Shown: positions 29,615-40,153, numbered from the stretch's first letter. The stretch is DNA of 40,625 nucleotides from an uncultured bacterium (GCA_903844055.1 CAIMSF010000119.1:1-40625); one strand, 5' to 3'. The notes: generated from the letters alone by a model not told the origin. Program-made: numbers and translations.

Positions 29615-30073
29615 TCATTTTCGCTTGCGGAGATCTTTGAAAAACCCCTTAAGGAGGGCGGCCGACTCATCGGCGAGGACCCCTTCCTCGATGTCGACCT
29701 GGTGGTTGTACGGATGGTCGAAGAGGTCGATGACGGAGCGGTGGGCTCCCGACTTCGGTTCGCGGGCGCCGTAGACGAGCCGGGTCAGGCGCGCCTGGAC
29801 CATCGTCCCGGCGCACATCACGCACGGTTCCAGCGTGACGTAGAGCGTGCAGCCTTCCAGCCGCCAGGTGCCGAGGGTGCGGCAGGCGGCGTCGATCGCG
29901 GTCATCTCGGCGTGGTTGAAGACGTGTTCGGTCGTCTCGCGGCGGTTGTAGCCGCGGGCGATGATCTCGCCGTCCTTCACGATCACGCAGCCGACCGGAA
30001 CCTCGCCGATCGCGCCCGCCTTTTCGGCTTCCAGAAGCGCTTCGCGCATGAAGCGGACATCGGCATCAGTCAT
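29615..30073 (-). CDS. tadA: tRNA-specific adenosine deaminase TadA
   Basis: The protein has 152 residues, a normal length. The zinc-dependent deaminase motifs are HAEM (His/Glu pair) and LEPCVMCAG (PCxxC), with the TadA-type VPVGCVIVKDGEIIARGYNRRE beginning and a C-terminal helix after the DHPYNHQVDIEEGVL stretch. It converts A34 to inosine in tRNA-Arg(ACG). It overlaps the tdk gene by 8 bp, so the two form an operon. Its downstream neighbour is the SRP RNA gene, as in Bacillus. Confidence 0.95.
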   Translation of the reverse strand: MTDADVRFMREALLEAEKAGAIGEVPVGCVIVKDGEIIARGYNRRETTEHVFNHAEMTAIDAACRTLGTWRLEGCTLYVTLEPCVMCAGTMVQARLTRLVYGAREPKSGAHRSVIDLFDHPYNHQVDIEEGVLADESAALLKGFFKDLRKRK

Positions 30074-30680
30074 GGTTCTTGTTCAAGGCGTCGTAGACGG
30101 CGGGGCGCCCAGGGACTTCGTGGCAATGCCGGCAGCGCGCCTCGTAGGAGTCTTTCGCGCCGACGAGGATGATCGGGTCGGTGTAGTTGGCCGGCTTGCC
30201 GTTGACGATGCGCTGCGTGCGCGTCGCCGGCGTGTGGCAGCAAACGCAGATGGCGGTGAGCTTGGTGACCTCCTCGGCGAGCGAGAGGAGCCGGGGCATG
30301 AACGAGAACGGTTCGCCGCGGAAGTCGCGGTCGAGGCCGGAGACGATGACGCGGACGCCGTGGTCGGCGAGATACTCGCAGATCGCGACCGCCTCCTCGT
30401 CGAGGAACTGGACTTCGTCGATGGCGACGACGTCGGTGTCCTTCTCGACATAGGTCATGATCTCCGCCGCCTTCGTGATGTTGATCGAGCGGGTGCGGGT
30501 GTTGTTGTGGCTCACGACCTCGTTGGCGGCGTAGCGGTTGTCAATCGTCGGTTTGAACACGATGACGTTCTGTTCCGCATATTCCAGCCGTTTGACGCGG
30601 CGGATCAGTTCTTCGGTTTTGCCGGCGTACATCGGTCCGGTGATGACTTCGATCCAACCTTCGCGTTGTTTCAGGTACAT
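30066..30680 (-). CDS. tdk: Thymidine kinase
   Basis: The protein has 204 residues. It is a type II thymidine kinase: P-loop GPMYAGKTEELIRR near residue 15, Walker B VVAIDEVQFLDEE, the lasso/FRGEPF loop (GLDRDFRGEPF), and a structural zinc site from CVCCH... and CRHCHEV. It phosphorylates thymidine to dTMP in salvage. ATG 30680 with GGAGGG eight nt upstream. It overlaps tadA by 8 bp. A TATAAT at 30720-30725 may be its -10, though no -35 is clear; it follows the rpmE terminator. Confidence 0.96.
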   Translation of the reverse strand: MYLKQREGWIEVITGPMYAGKTEELIRRVKRLEYAEQNVIVFKPTIDNRYAANEVVSHNNTRTRSINITKAAEIMTYVEKDTDVVAIDEVQFLDEEAVAICEYLADHGVRVIVSGLDRDFRGEPFSFMPRLLSLAEEVTKLTAICVCCHTPATRTQRIVNGKPANYTDPIILVGAKDSYEARCRHCHEVPGRPAVYDALNKNHD

Positions 30681-30737
30681 GGGGATGCCCTCCTGCAGCG
30701 GTGCGGCTTGTCGATACTAATTATAGCGAGTAGATAC

Positions 30738-30762
30738 AAAAAAAACCATATCAAATGGTTTT
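30738..30762 (-). terminator. Terminator of rpmE
   Basis: AAACCAT (30743-30749) with ATGGTTT (30755-30761), 5-nt loop, and a T-run on minus. It is 10 bp past the rpmE stop. Confidence 0.7.
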
Positions 30763-30771
30763 CTTCGTCGA

Positions 30772-30981
30772 TTATTTCTGCTCGATGCTGTAACGTTTGT
30801 TGAACTTGTCGATCCGACCGTCGGCAGCCGTGAACTTCTGTTTGCCGGTGAAGAACGGATGGCAGTTGCTGCAAGTATCGACGCGCAGTTCCTTGGAGGT
30901 GGAACCGGTCACGAAGGTGTTCCCGCAGGTGCTGCAGGTCACCGTCACTTGGAAGTACTTGGGATGAATGCCAGTTTTCAT
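30772..30981 (-). CDS. rpmE: 50S ribosomal protein L31 (zinc-binding type)
   Basis: The protein has 69 residues. MKTGIHPKY opens, CSTCG is the first metal pair and [13 protein letters not shown] the second, then IDKFNKRY. All four cysteines are present, so this is the C+ (zinc) form. The ATG at 30981 follows AGAAGGAGAG; the longer reading upstream crosses the promoter. It is a single gene with its own promoter and terminator. Confidence 0.96.
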   Translation of the reverse strand: MKTGIHPKYFQVTVTCSTCGNTFVTGSTSKELRVDTCSNCHPFFTGKQKFTAADGRIDKFNKRYSIEQK

Positions 30982-31043
30982 GTTTTCTCTCCTTCTGCCA
31001 TGATTTTTCACATCATAGTAAGTTTTCTGAAGCAAGCAAAAGT

Positions 31044-31072
31044 ATTATATCAAAGATGTAGACAAAAAGCAA
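31044..31072 (-). promoter_or_regulatory. Promoter of rpmE
   Basis: Minus strand -35 TTGCTT (31067-31072), 17-bp spacer, extended -10 TGATATAAT (31044-31052). Confidence 0.75.
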
Positions 31073-31149
31073 GCACATAATCGCGCTGTCGATCGTCGCC
31101 GGCCAAGGCCATATCGAACGTCGAAAGGGGGCGATTTTTCGTGTGCATC

Positions 31150-31178
31150 TTGCATATCGCGCGCGTTTGGGTTACGAT
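31150..31178 (+). promoter_or_regulatory. Possible promoter of the PAS/GGDEF/HD-GYP gene
   Basis: Plus strand -35 TTGCAT (31150-31155), 17-bp spacer, -10 TACGAT (31173-31178). Both boxes are imperfect; leader would be about 70 nt. Confidence 0.4.
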
Positions 31179-31256
31179 GATTACAATGAATCCCGATTCA
31201 CCGTACCGTCGCCCGTATGCGGCGCCAACCCCCATCCGTCCCCCTTCGAGGTGCTT

Positions 31257-34136
31257 ATGCTGAAACGTCTCTGGAAACCATTCCTGGTGTTCGCGGTCCT
31301 CGCGGTGTTCACCGTCGTGCTGTTCAACGAGGACGTCTTCGACGCCTATCATACCGTCGTCTTGCAGCTCTTCACCTTCGCGATCGTCCTCCTCGGCGTC
31401 TGGCTGCGGAAGTGGCTGTTCCCGGCGGTCATCTATTTCGTCGCGCTCCATCTCATCCTCGACCGTGTCGAACTCGGCGCCTTCCCGGCTTCGGCGTTCA
31501 ACGAATCGTTGATCCACATCGGTTTTGCGACGGCGATCCATGTCATCCTCGGCCAGCGCGACCATAGCCGCGCCCGCCTGAAGAACTACATCGACGCCTC
31601 GCGCATCGCCACCTGGGAGTGGAACCTCAAAAACAACGTCATGACCTACAACGAACGCTGGGCGCAGATGCTCGGATACACGCTCGCCGAACTCAAGCCG
31701 ATCACGGTCGACACCTGGAAGCGTCTGGCGCACCCCGACGACGTCGCGGCCTCGCAGGAACAAGTCGATCGGGTGCTGGCGGGCACGCTCGACATCTACG
31801 AATACAAAGCCCGCCTCCGCCACAAGGACGGCCGTTGGATCTGGATCCAGGACCGCGGGAAGGTCGTCTCCTGGTCCCGCAAGGGCAAGCCGCTCGTGAT
31901 GAGCGGCACGCATACCGACATCACGCTCGAACAGACGCTCGCCGAACGAATCCGAATCCAGAACGAACGCTTCATGCGACTCGTCGATTCGCTGCCGGAA
32001 ATCATCTATGAACTCGATTTGGCGCAGCGGCACACCGCCATCTACGGGAAATGGCTCAAGGACCTTCAGACGGATCCGGCGGCTTTCCTTGGAAAAACCG
32101 CCCGCGACATCTTCGGCGCCGAGGCCGAGGAGCACGAGAAAGCGTTCGTGCGGGTCATGAAGGGCGAGACCGTCGTATACGACTGGACCACAACGATCGC
32201 CGGTCGAAAAGTCTATTATCAGACGTCGCTCTCGCCGATCCTCGCACCGGACGGAACCGTCCTGGCCGCCGCCGGGATCGGCCGCGACGTCACCGCCCTG
32301 CATGAGGCCGAAGAGCGTCTCCTGCACTCGCACAAGCTCATGCAGTACATCATCGAGCACTCCAACAGCGCGATCGCCGTCCACGACCGCAACCTCCGCT
32401 ACCTCTACGTGAGCGACAACTATCTGAACCAATACAAGATCGCCGACCGCAACATCATCGGCCGGCACCACTACGACGTCTTCCCCGACCTGCCGCAAAA
32501 ATGGCGCGACGTCCATCAGCGCACCCTCAAGGGCGAAATCATCCAAGGCGACCGGGACCCCTATCCGCGCGAAGACGGATCGGTCGATTACACGCGCTGG
32601 GAATCGCGCCCCTGGTACGAGGACGACGGATCCATCGGCGGGCTCATCATCTATACCGAGGTCATCACCGAGCGCGTCCGCATGGAACAGGATATCCAGC
32701 GGAAAGCCGATCAGCTCTACATCCAGAAACAGCAGGCCGACGCGACGCTCCTGTCGATCGGCGACGGCGTCGTCTCCACCGACCCTTCGGGCAATATCGT
32801 CGCCTTCAACCAGGTGGCCGAGCAGCTGACGGGGTGGAATGCCGGAATGGCGATCGGCAAGGCGTTCGACGATGTCTTCCGGCTCGTCAACGAAGCCACC
32901 CGCGCAACCGTCCCCAATCCGATTCGCCGCGCCCTCGACGCCGGTCACAAGATCGAGCTGGAAAACCATACCATCCTGCTCTCCCGCGACGGTCGCGAAT
33001 ACCACATCGAAGACAGCGCGGCCCCGATCATCACCGCCGACGGGCGCCTGACCGGCGTCGTCCTGGTCTTCCGCGACGTCACCGAGAAGAAAGTCAAGCA
33101 GCGCGAAATCGAATACCTGAGCAACCACGACTTCATGACGGGACTCTACAACCGTCGTCATTTCGTGGAACGCCTGGCGCAGATGGACCGTCCCGGCCAC
33201 TATCCGCTCGGCGTCGTGATGGGCGACTTCAACGGTCTGAAAATCCTGAACGACGCCTTCGGCCACGACCTCGGCGACGAAGCGCTGCGACGCATCGCGA
33301 TCGTCCTGACGTCGACCTACCGCAAGACGGACGTGATCGCCCGCATCGGCGGCGACGAATTCGCCGTGATCCTCCCCAACACCGACGAGTCCGAGATCGA
33401 AGCGCTCGCAGAAACCGTCCACACGGCCGTCTGGGGCGTCACCCTCAACAACGTCCATCTCTCGATGGCGATCGGATATGCGGTCAAGAAGGATGCCTTG
33501 GAATCGATCGACGACATCCTGAAACAGGCCGAGAACAGCATGTACGCCCGCAAGATCTCCGAGGGCTCGAGTGTCCGCAACCGCACGATCCAGGCGATCC
33601 TCGGCACCCTCACCGACAAGTACGAAAAGGAAAAGGTCCATTCCGTGCGCGTCAGCCGCATCTGCGGCGCGATCGGCCGCGCGCTGGGACTGCGCGCCGA
33701 CGACCAGAAGGAACTCGAGATGGCCGGCCTGTATCACGATATCGGCAAGATCGCGATCCCCGACGTGATCTTGAACAAGACCGGCAAACTGACGCCGGAG
33801 GAGTTCGAGATCATGAAGAAGCACACGGAGGTCGGCTACCAGATCCTCCGCGCCGCCGACGAATACTCCGGTCTCGCCGAATACGCGCTCTCGCATCAGG
33901 AGCGGTGGGACGGCAAGGGATATCCGCGCGGTCTCTCCGGGATCGGCATTCCCCTGATCTCGCGCATCATCAGCGTCGCCGACGCCTGGGAGGCGATGAC
34001 CTCGGATCGTCCCTACCGGGCCGCGATGACGCGCGACCTCGCCGCCGAACAGATGCGGCTCCACCGCGGCACCCAGTTCGATCCCGACCTCGTGGACGTC
34101 TTCCTGAACGATGTGTTCGGGAAGGAATCGCTCTAG
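31257..34136 (+). CDS. Membrane PAS(x4)-GGDEF-HD-GYP cyclic-di-GMP protein
   Basis: The protein has 959 residues from ATG 31257, which has CGAGGTG upstream; longer readings include the likely promoter. Three hydrophobic helices (about 8-24, 34-50, 53-69) come first. Four PAS domains follow, about 110-225, 235-350, 358-475 and 490-615. The GGDEF domain (about 618-770) has an intact GGDEF at 698-702, the inhibitory RKTD five residues before it, and a metal region reading GDFNGLKILND, so the second Asp of the usual DxD is Asn. The HD-GYP domain (about 785-950) has YHDIGKIAIPD and QERWDGKGYPRGL, both complete. The protein may make and degrade c-di-GMP in response to signals sensed by the PAS units. 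Monocistronic, with a strong terminator. Confidence 0.93.
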   Translation: MLKRLWKPFLVFAVLAVFTVVLFNEDVFDAYHTVVLQLFTFAIVLLGVWLRKWLFPAVIYFVALHLILDRVELGAFPASAFNESLIHIGFATAIHVILGQRDHSRARLKNYIDASRIATWEWNLKNNVMTYNERWAQMLGYTLAELKPITVDTWKRLAHPDDVAASQEQVDRVLAGTLDIYEYKARLRHKDGRWIWIQDRGKVVSWSRKGKPLVMSGTHTDITLEQTLAERIRIQNERFMRLVDSLPEIIYELDLAQRHTAIYGKWLKDLQTDPAAFLGKTARDIFGAEAEEHEKAFVRVMKGETVVYDWTTTIAGRKVYYQTSLSPILAPDGTVLAAAGIGRDVTALHEAEERLLHSHKLMQYIIEHSNSAIAVHDRNLRYLYVSDNYLNQYKIADRNIIGRHHYDVFPDLPQKWRDVHQRTLKGEIIQGDRDPYPREDGSVDYTRWESRPWYEDDGSIGGLIIYTEVITERVRMEQDIQRKADQLYIQKQQADATLLSIGDGVVSTDPSGNIVAFNQVAEQLTGWNAGMAIGKAFDDVFRLVNEATRATVPNPIRRALDAGHKIELENHTILLSRDGREYHIEDSAAPIITADGRLTGVVLVFRDVTEKKVKQREIEYLSNHDFMTGLYNRRHFVERLAQMDRPGHYPLGVVMGDFNGLKILNDAFGHDLGDEALRRIAIVLTSTYRKTDVIARIGGDEFAVILPNTDESEIEALAETVHTAVWGVTLNNVHLSMAIGYAVKKDALESIDDILKQAENSMYARKISEGSSVRNRTIQAILGTLTDKYEKEKVHSVRVSRICGAIGRALGLRADDQKELEMAGLYHDIGKIAIPDVILNKTGKLTPEEFEIMKKHTEVGYQILRAADEYSGLAEYALSHQERWDGKGYPRGLSGIGIPLISRIISVADAWEAMTSDRPYRAAMTRDLAAEQMRLHRGTQFDPDLVDVFLNDVFGKESL

Positions 34137-34147
34137 CCATAAACGTC

Positions 34148-34177
34148 AAACCCCCTTCGCGGCGAAGGGGGTTTTTG
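34148..34177. terminator. Terminator between the GGDEF/HD-GYP gene and rsgA
   Basis: AAACCCCCTTCG (34148-34159), 3-nt loop, CGAAGGGGGTTT (34163-34174), then TTGG. The symmetrical A/T ends can serve both convergent genes, though the plus-strand T-run is the better one. Confidence 0.88.
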
Positions 34178-34193
34178 GTTGGTTGAGGTCGAT

Positions 34194-35204
34194 TCAATGG
34201 GCGCGGCGCCAGCGCGCAGCGGCGATTTCGGCGGTCCGCGCCTTGCGCTCGAGATGCTCGGTTTCCTTCTGCATCTTGCGGTAGTTCTCCATCCGTTCGG
34301 CCGGCAAGCGGCCTTCGGCGATGGCGGCGCGCACCGCGCACTGCGGTTCGCTTTCATGCCTGCAATCGTTGAATTTGCAGAGGGCGGCGAGCGTTTCGAT
34401 GTCCGCGAACGCGGAATCGAAATCGACGGCATCGAGCTGCAGTTCGCGCATCCCGGGGGTATCGATCACGAACGCCCCGGAGGGGGTTGCGAAGAGTTGC
34501 CGGGTGGTGGTGGTGTGGTGCCCCTTGTCGTTCTTTCCGAGACCGGATGTCGCCATCACTGCTCGTTGCATCAAATGGTTCACGATCGTCGACTTCCCGA
34601 CGCCGGACGATCCGACGAAGGCGTATGTGCGACCCGGAATCATCTTCCGTTCGACGGCCGCGTAGCCGTCCTCGCTCTTGTCGGTGACGACCTCGACATC
34701 CGCTCCCGGGGCGACGGCTCCGACTTCGTCCGCATAACCGGCCGGATCGTCGCACAGGTCGCTTTTGGTGAGCAGGACGCATGGTTCGGCACCGCTCGCC
34801 CAGACGATGGACAGGTAGCGCTCGAGCCGGCGCAGGCTGTAGTTCTCGTTCATCGACATGCAGATGAAGACGACGTCGACGTTACAGGCGATGATCTGGC
34901 CGGCCGACGTGACGCCGGCGCTCTTGCGTTCGAGAATGCTTTTGCGCGGCAAGACCGCGTGGATGACGGCGAAATCGCCCGAGGTATCCGCGGCGACCCA
35001 GTCGCCGACGGCGGGAAAGTCGAGCGGTCCCGTCGATTGGTGCAATAGTTTGCCGGCGACTCTGGCCGGCATCGTTCCTTGGTCCGAGACGATCGCGTAA
35101 AGGTCTCGTTCCTGCCCGGAGACGCGTGCGACGCGCAGTCCGTCGCGTTCGACGGCGGCGCGTACGGCCGCGTTCGGTCCGGGGATCGAAGCGTGTTGAT
35201 TCAT
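34194..35204 (-). CDS. rsgA: Ribosome small-subunit-dependent GTPase RsgA
   Basis: The protein has 336 residues. An OB-fold N-terminus is followed by a circularly permuted GTPase in which the motif order is LLTKSDLCDD (G4), then GSSGVGKSTIVN (G1) and DTPGMRE (G3). A C-terminal zinc finger follows: CKFNDCRHESEPQC. It checks late assembly of the 30S subunit. ATG 35204 is preferred: GGAGG lies 6 nt upstream, while the earlier ATG 35216 sits directly before that site. A leader of about 150 nt containing a possible short peptide precedes it. Confidence 0.95.
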   Translation of the reverse strand: MNQHASIPGPNAAVRAAVERDGLRVARVSGQERDLYAIVSDQGTMPARVAGKLLHQSTGPLDFPAVGDWVAADTSGDFAVIHAVLPRKSILERKSAGVTSAGQIIACNVDVVFICMSMNENYSLRRLERYLSIVWASGAEPCVLLTKSDLCDDPAGYADEVGAVAPGADVEVVTDKSEDGYAAVERKMIPGRTYAFVGSSGVGKSTIVNHLMQRAVMATSGLGKNDKGHHTTTTRQLFATPSGAFVIDTPGMRELQLDAVDFDSAFADIETLAALCKFNDCRHESEPQCAVRAAIAEGRLPAERMENYRKMQKETEHLERKARTAEIAAARWRRAH

Positions 35205-35246
35205 TGTGTCCTCCATATGTTTACGTGAGTGATGGAGGGTTGAGCG

Positions 35247-35309
35247 TCAGTTGTGCGTTCCCTCCGTGGTCAGGTCGTCAAGAAAAAAACCAATGTCCGT
35301 ATGTCTCAT
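35247..35309 (-). CDS. Possible 20-residue leader peptide upstream of rsgA
   Basis: Reading minus from ATG 35309 gives MRHTDIGFFLDDLTTEGTHN and a TGA, 42 nt before the rsgA start. AAAGGA and GAGGAG lie before the ATG, the latter very close. It sits in the leader implied by a TATAAT at 35364-35369 (minus). It could couple translation to rsgA or be chance; there is no attenuator-like hairpin between it and rsgA. Low confidence. Confidence 0.3.
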   Translation of the reverse strand: MRHTDIGFFLDDLTTEGTHN

Positions 35310-35363
35310 GCTCCTCATTCCTTTCTTTGGGGGATTGCCGGCGTGTATCCTCCGGCCGCATTC

Positions 35364-35369
35364 ATTATA
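35364..35369 (-). promoter_or_regulatory. -10 element of the rsgA leader
   Basis: TATAAT on minus, 160 nt upstream of the rsgA ATG. No good -35 is seen. Confidence 0.4.
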
Positions 35370-35413
35370 CACCCGATCGCTCCGCGTTGTCTTCCTTTAT
35401 TTCGCCGATCCTG

Positions 35414-35449
35414 CAAAAAAAACGAAAACCGACCGGGTTGCCGGTCGGT
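35414..35449 (-). terminator. Terminator of maf
   Basis: ACCGACCGG (35428-35436), loop GTTG, CCGGTCGGT (35441-35449). On minus it is followed by TTTTCGTTTTTTTT. Confidence 0.88.
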
Positions 35450-35489
35450 CGGATGTTCCGCTTGCGTGTCTATAATGGCGGTCGGGGAG

Positions 35490-36062
35490 TTACCGGACCG
35501 ACCACAACCCAAGCGCGTTCAGTTCGTGGTAGAGGCGCGCCACGGGCATCCCCATGACGGTGTAGAAATCGCCGTCGATGCCTTTGACGAATTTCGCGCC
35601 GAGCCCTTGGACGGCATAGGCTCCCGCCTTGTCGAACGGCTCGCCGGAGGCGACATATCCGGCGATCTCCGCATCGGTCATCGGATAGAACGTGACTTCG
35701 GCGCGCTCGCAAAACGACTTCGAGACCTTTCGGGTGATGATCGATACGCCGGTGACGACCGTATGGGTGCGTCCGGACAACCGTTTTAGCATGCGGACGG
35801 CATCCTCCGGCGACAGCGGTTTTGCAAGCGGTTCGCCGTCGATGTAGACCATCGTGTCGAATCCGAGGACGACGCGGTCCTTGTGGGTGCGGAAGACGTC
35901 GGCGGCCTTCTGCATCGCCAGGTCCATGACGAGTTCATCCGGCGCGAGCGCGGGGTCGATCGGTTCTTCGACGCCGCTCTGGATGACCTCGAAATCGAGG
36001 CCGAGCATTTCAAGCAGCTGCCGCCGGCGCGGCGAGTTGCTGGCGAGTATGATTTTATCCAT
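35490..36062 (-). CDS. maf: Maf-family nucleoside triphosphate pyrophosphatase
   Basis: The protein has 190 residues. ILASNSPRRRQLLEMLG is the Maf signature at the N-terminus. EEPIDP and VLGFDTMVYIDGEPLAKP follow in the middle, with the TGVSIIT strand and the C-terminal EPFDKAGAYAVQGLGAKFV block. Maf proteins hydrolyse dTTP/UTP and modified nucleotides to monophosphates. ATG 36062 is preferred, GGGAGGG lying 8 nt upstream. It follows its own extended -10 promoter at 36094-36102 and ends before a strong terminator, so it is transcribed alone. Confidence 0.95.
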   Translation of the reverse strand: MDKIILASNSPRRRQLLEMLGLDFEVIQSGVEEPIDPALAPDELVMDLAMQKAADVFRTHKDRVVLGFDTMVYIDGEPLAKPLSPEDAVRMLKRLSGRTHTVVTGVSIITRKVSKSFCERAEVTFYPMTDAEIAGYVASGEPFDKAGAYAVQGLGAKFVKGIDGDFYTVMGMPVARLYHELNALGLWSVR

Positions 36063-36093
36063 GACAATCCCTCCCAGGGTGTGATCAAATAAC

Positions 36094-36102
36094 ATTATAT
36101 CA
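36094..36102 (-). promoter_or_regulatory. Extended -10 promoter of maf
   Basis: TGATATAAT on minus, no -35 recognised. Start near 36087, leader about 25 nt. Confidence 0.65.
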
Positions 36103-36211
36103 TAACCGCGCCGCGGAGCCCCGCATTTCCGAAATCACACTCCTCCGCCATCAATCCATCACGCGGACATGATAGAATTGACATCGTTCGATCCGGGGAT
36201 CAGGCTGTTTG

Positions 36212-36241
36212 TTTACCATCGAATCGGAAAAATGGTACAAT
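36212..36241 (+). promoter_or_regulatory. Promoter of the tilS-hpt-ftsH operon
   Basis: Plus strand -35 TTTACC (36212-36217), 18-bp spacer, extended -10 TGGTACAAT (36233-36241). Leader about 30 nt to the tilS start at 36277, which is preceded by GGAGGTG. Confidence 0.65.
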
Positions 36242-36276
36242 GAAAGAGTGATTCTACGCCATCCGGAGGTGAAAGC

Positions 36277-37605
36277 ATGCCCATCGTCCTCGATCGCAAC
36301 CTCGTCGCCGACCGCGACCATATCGTCGTCGCCGTTTCCGGCGGAATCGACTCGATGGTCCTGCTCGACCTGCTCGCCTCGCTTCGCGTCCGACGGAAAC
36401 TGGAGCTCGTCGTCGCCCATGTCGACCACCAGCGGCGCCGATCGTCGGCGGAAGACGCCCGTTTCGTCGAAAGCCGATGCAAGGACTACGGGATTCCCTT
36501 CGAGATGATGCGTCTCGAACCGGCCGGCTCCGGAAACTTCCACGACCGCGCCCGGAAAGCCCGCTATTCCTTCTTCTTGGATGTGGCGCGCCGTCATGGC
36601 GCGAACAAGGTCGCGCTCGCGCATCAGGCCGACGATCAGGCCGAGACGATCCTGATGCGGATCGTCCGCGGTGCCGGCCTGTCGGGATATGCGGGGATGC
36701 CGCGAAGGAGCGAAGCCGACGGAATCGAACTGGTCCGGCCGCTGCTCGATGTTTCCCGCGCCGAAATCGCCGCCTACCAGGCGGAACGGGGACTTCCCTA
36801 TCGCGACGACGAATCCAACGCGGAAGACCACTATACCCGCAATCGCTTCCGGCACCATGCGATGCCGGCGATCGCCAAGGAAAATCCGCGCTACCTCCAG
36901 AAGTTCGCGCAATTCGCAACCTACATCGACGAGGCCTGCGCCGTCGTCGGGAGGCTTGCGGACGAATTCGCGGCCGTCTCGGTCGCATCCGAGGCGGGAC
37001 GGGTGTCCTTTTCCGCGTCGGCCTTCCTGCGGCTCGAGCCGGCGGTCCGGAAGGAAGTCGTCAAACGCGGTTTCGACCGGCTGACGGAGAACGCGGTCGA
37101 GTTGTCGCACGCCCAGATGCTTTCCGCGATCGGGATCATCGCCTCGTCCAAGCCGCGCGGATCCTACGACCTGCCGGCCGGATGCCGGATCGAAAAGAAC
37201 TACGACATCGTCGCCATCACCCGCGGCGATGGTGCCGATCCGGCGTTTTCCATCCCCGTTCCGGGGTTCGGACGCTACCCGCTGCCGAACGGTTCGATCC
37301 TCTTCGTCGGAGTAAAACCGGACGATATTGATGGCATTCATATCGAATTATGTTATAATAATCTAGATTTCGTCTTCCCGATGACGGTGCGCACGCGCAG
37401 GAACGGCGACCGCATCGCCTTCGCCTACGGGACGAAGAAGCTGAAGGACCTGTTCATCGACCGCAAATTGCCGATGGACGACCGGAACCGGATGCCCCTT
37501 CTCGTCGGAAAGGGCGGCGAGATCCTTTGGATCATCGGACTGAACATCAAGGCGGCGACCCCGCCCGGACGCGATAAAATCGACATCACCTACACGCGGA
37601 GGTAA
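36277..37605 (+). CDS. tilS: tRNA(Ile)-lysidine synthetase TilS
   Basis: The protein has 442 residues. The ATP-pyrophosphatase P-loop SGGIDS is at 21-26. The N-terminal domain continues with VAHVDHQRR and the conserved HQADDQAETILMRIVRGAGLSGYAGM and ESNAEDHYTRNRFRH. Central and C-terminal tRNA-binding domains follow; the last part has KKLKDLFIDRKLP and the closing I-x-x-x-x-x(T)R. It adds lysine to C34 of tRNA-Ile2, changing its decoding from ATG to ATA; a candidate substrate gene is at 19850. It starts at ATG with GGAGG upstream and is followed by hpt after 5 bp, the usual Bacillota arrangement. Confidence 0.96.
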   Translation: MPIVLDRNLVADRDHIVVAVSGGIDSMVLLDLLASLRVRRKLELVVAHVDHQRRRSSAEDARFVESRCKDYGIPFEMMRLEPAGSGNFHDRARKARYSFFLDVARRHGANKVALAHQADDQAETILMRIVRGAGLSGYAGMPRRSEADGIELVRPLLDVSRAEIAAYQAERGLPYRDDESNAEDHYTRNRFRHHAMPAIAKENPRYLQKFAQFATYIDEACAVVGRLADEFAAVSVASEAGRVSFSASAFLRLEPAVRKEVVKRGFDRLTENAVELSHAQMLSAIGIIASSKPRGSYDLPAGCRIEKNYDIVAITRGDGADPAFSIPVPGFGRYPLPNGSILFVGVKPDDIDGIHIELCYNNLDFVFPMTVRTRRNGDRIAFAYGTKKLKDLFIDRKLPMDDRNRMPLLVGKGGEILWIIGLNIKAATPPGRDKIDITYTRR

Positions 37606-37610
37606 CTGAC

Positions 37611-38153
37611 ATGCTGGAAAAAGACATCGAACGGGTGCTCGTCTCCGAACAAGAAATCGACGCCATCTGCAAGCGCCTCGGCGCGCAAATCACGAAAGAC
37701 TACGCCGGCCAGAAGCCGCTCATCGTCGGCCTCCTCAAGGGCTGCATGCCCTTCATGGCGGGGTTGATCAAGCACATCGACCTCTACTGCGAGATCGAAC
37801 TGATGGGCGTCTCCTCCTATCACGGGGGGATCTCCTCGTCGGCCGACATCAAGATCACGAAAGACCTCGAGATTTCCGTCAAGGACCGCCACATCCTGAT
37901 CGCCGAGGACATCGTCGACACCGGCAAGACGCTCGACGTCATCGTCAAGCTGCTCTATCACCGCGGCGCCGCATCCGTCGACGTCGTGACGCTTCTCGAC
38001 AAGCCGGCCGGCCGCGTGCTGGAATTCGTGCCGAAATACGTCGGCACGGTCATCCCCAAGGAATTCGTCGTGGGTTTCGGGCTCGATTACGACGAAATGT
38101 ACCGCAACCTGCCGTACGTCGGCGTGTTGAAGCCCGAAGTCTACAGAAAATAA
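37611..38153 (+). CDS. hpt: Hypoxanthine phosphoribosyltransferase
   Basis: The protein has 180 residues. The PRPP-binding loop is EDIVDTGKTLDV (99-110), preceded by strand ILIA. LLKGCMPFMAGLIKHI carries the pyrophosphate-binding loop, and VVGFGLDYDEMYRNLPYVGVL is the C-terminal signature. It converts hypoxanthine or guanine plus PRPP to IMP or GMP. It lies between tilS (5 bp) and ftsH (15 bp), as in Bacillus, where TilS and HprT also form a complex that activates ftsH. ATG with GGAGG upstream. Confidence 0.96.
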   Translation: MLEKDIERVLVSEQEIDAICKRLGAQITKDYAGQKPLIVGLLKGCMPFMAGLIKHIDLYCEIELMGVSSYHGGISSSADIKITKDLEISVKDRHILIAEDIVDTGKTLDVIVKLLYHRGAASVDVVTLLDKPAGRVLEFVPKYVGTVIPKEFVVGFGLDYDEMYRNLPYVGVLKPEVYRK

Positions 38154-38168
38154 ACAGGAGGTCCATCC

Positions 38169-40097
<1,929 letters not shown>

Positions 40098-40108
40098 TCG
40101 CACCACGG

Positions 40109-40136
40109 CAGGGATACTCCAAGGTATCCCTGTTTT
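40109..40136 (+). terminator. Terminator after ftsH
   Basis: CAGGGATAC (40109-40117), 6-nt loop, GTATCCCTG (40124-40132), TTTTCTT. It lies just upstream of the S4 gene's ribosome site, so read-through may feed that gene. Confidence 0.8.
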
Positions 40137-40153
40137 CTTGAAAGGAGCCCCAT

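Noticed and set aside
31050-34064. A 1004-residue open frame on minus opposite the PAS/GGDEF/HD-GYP gene
   Set aside because: It is dominated by Asp/Val/Arg/Glu runs without any motif, typical of the antisense frame of a GC-rich gene, while the plus strand encodes an intact multidomain protein.
35471-35476. Plus-strand TATAAT near the maf stop
   Set aside because: No -35 at a usable distance and no plus-strand gene follows.
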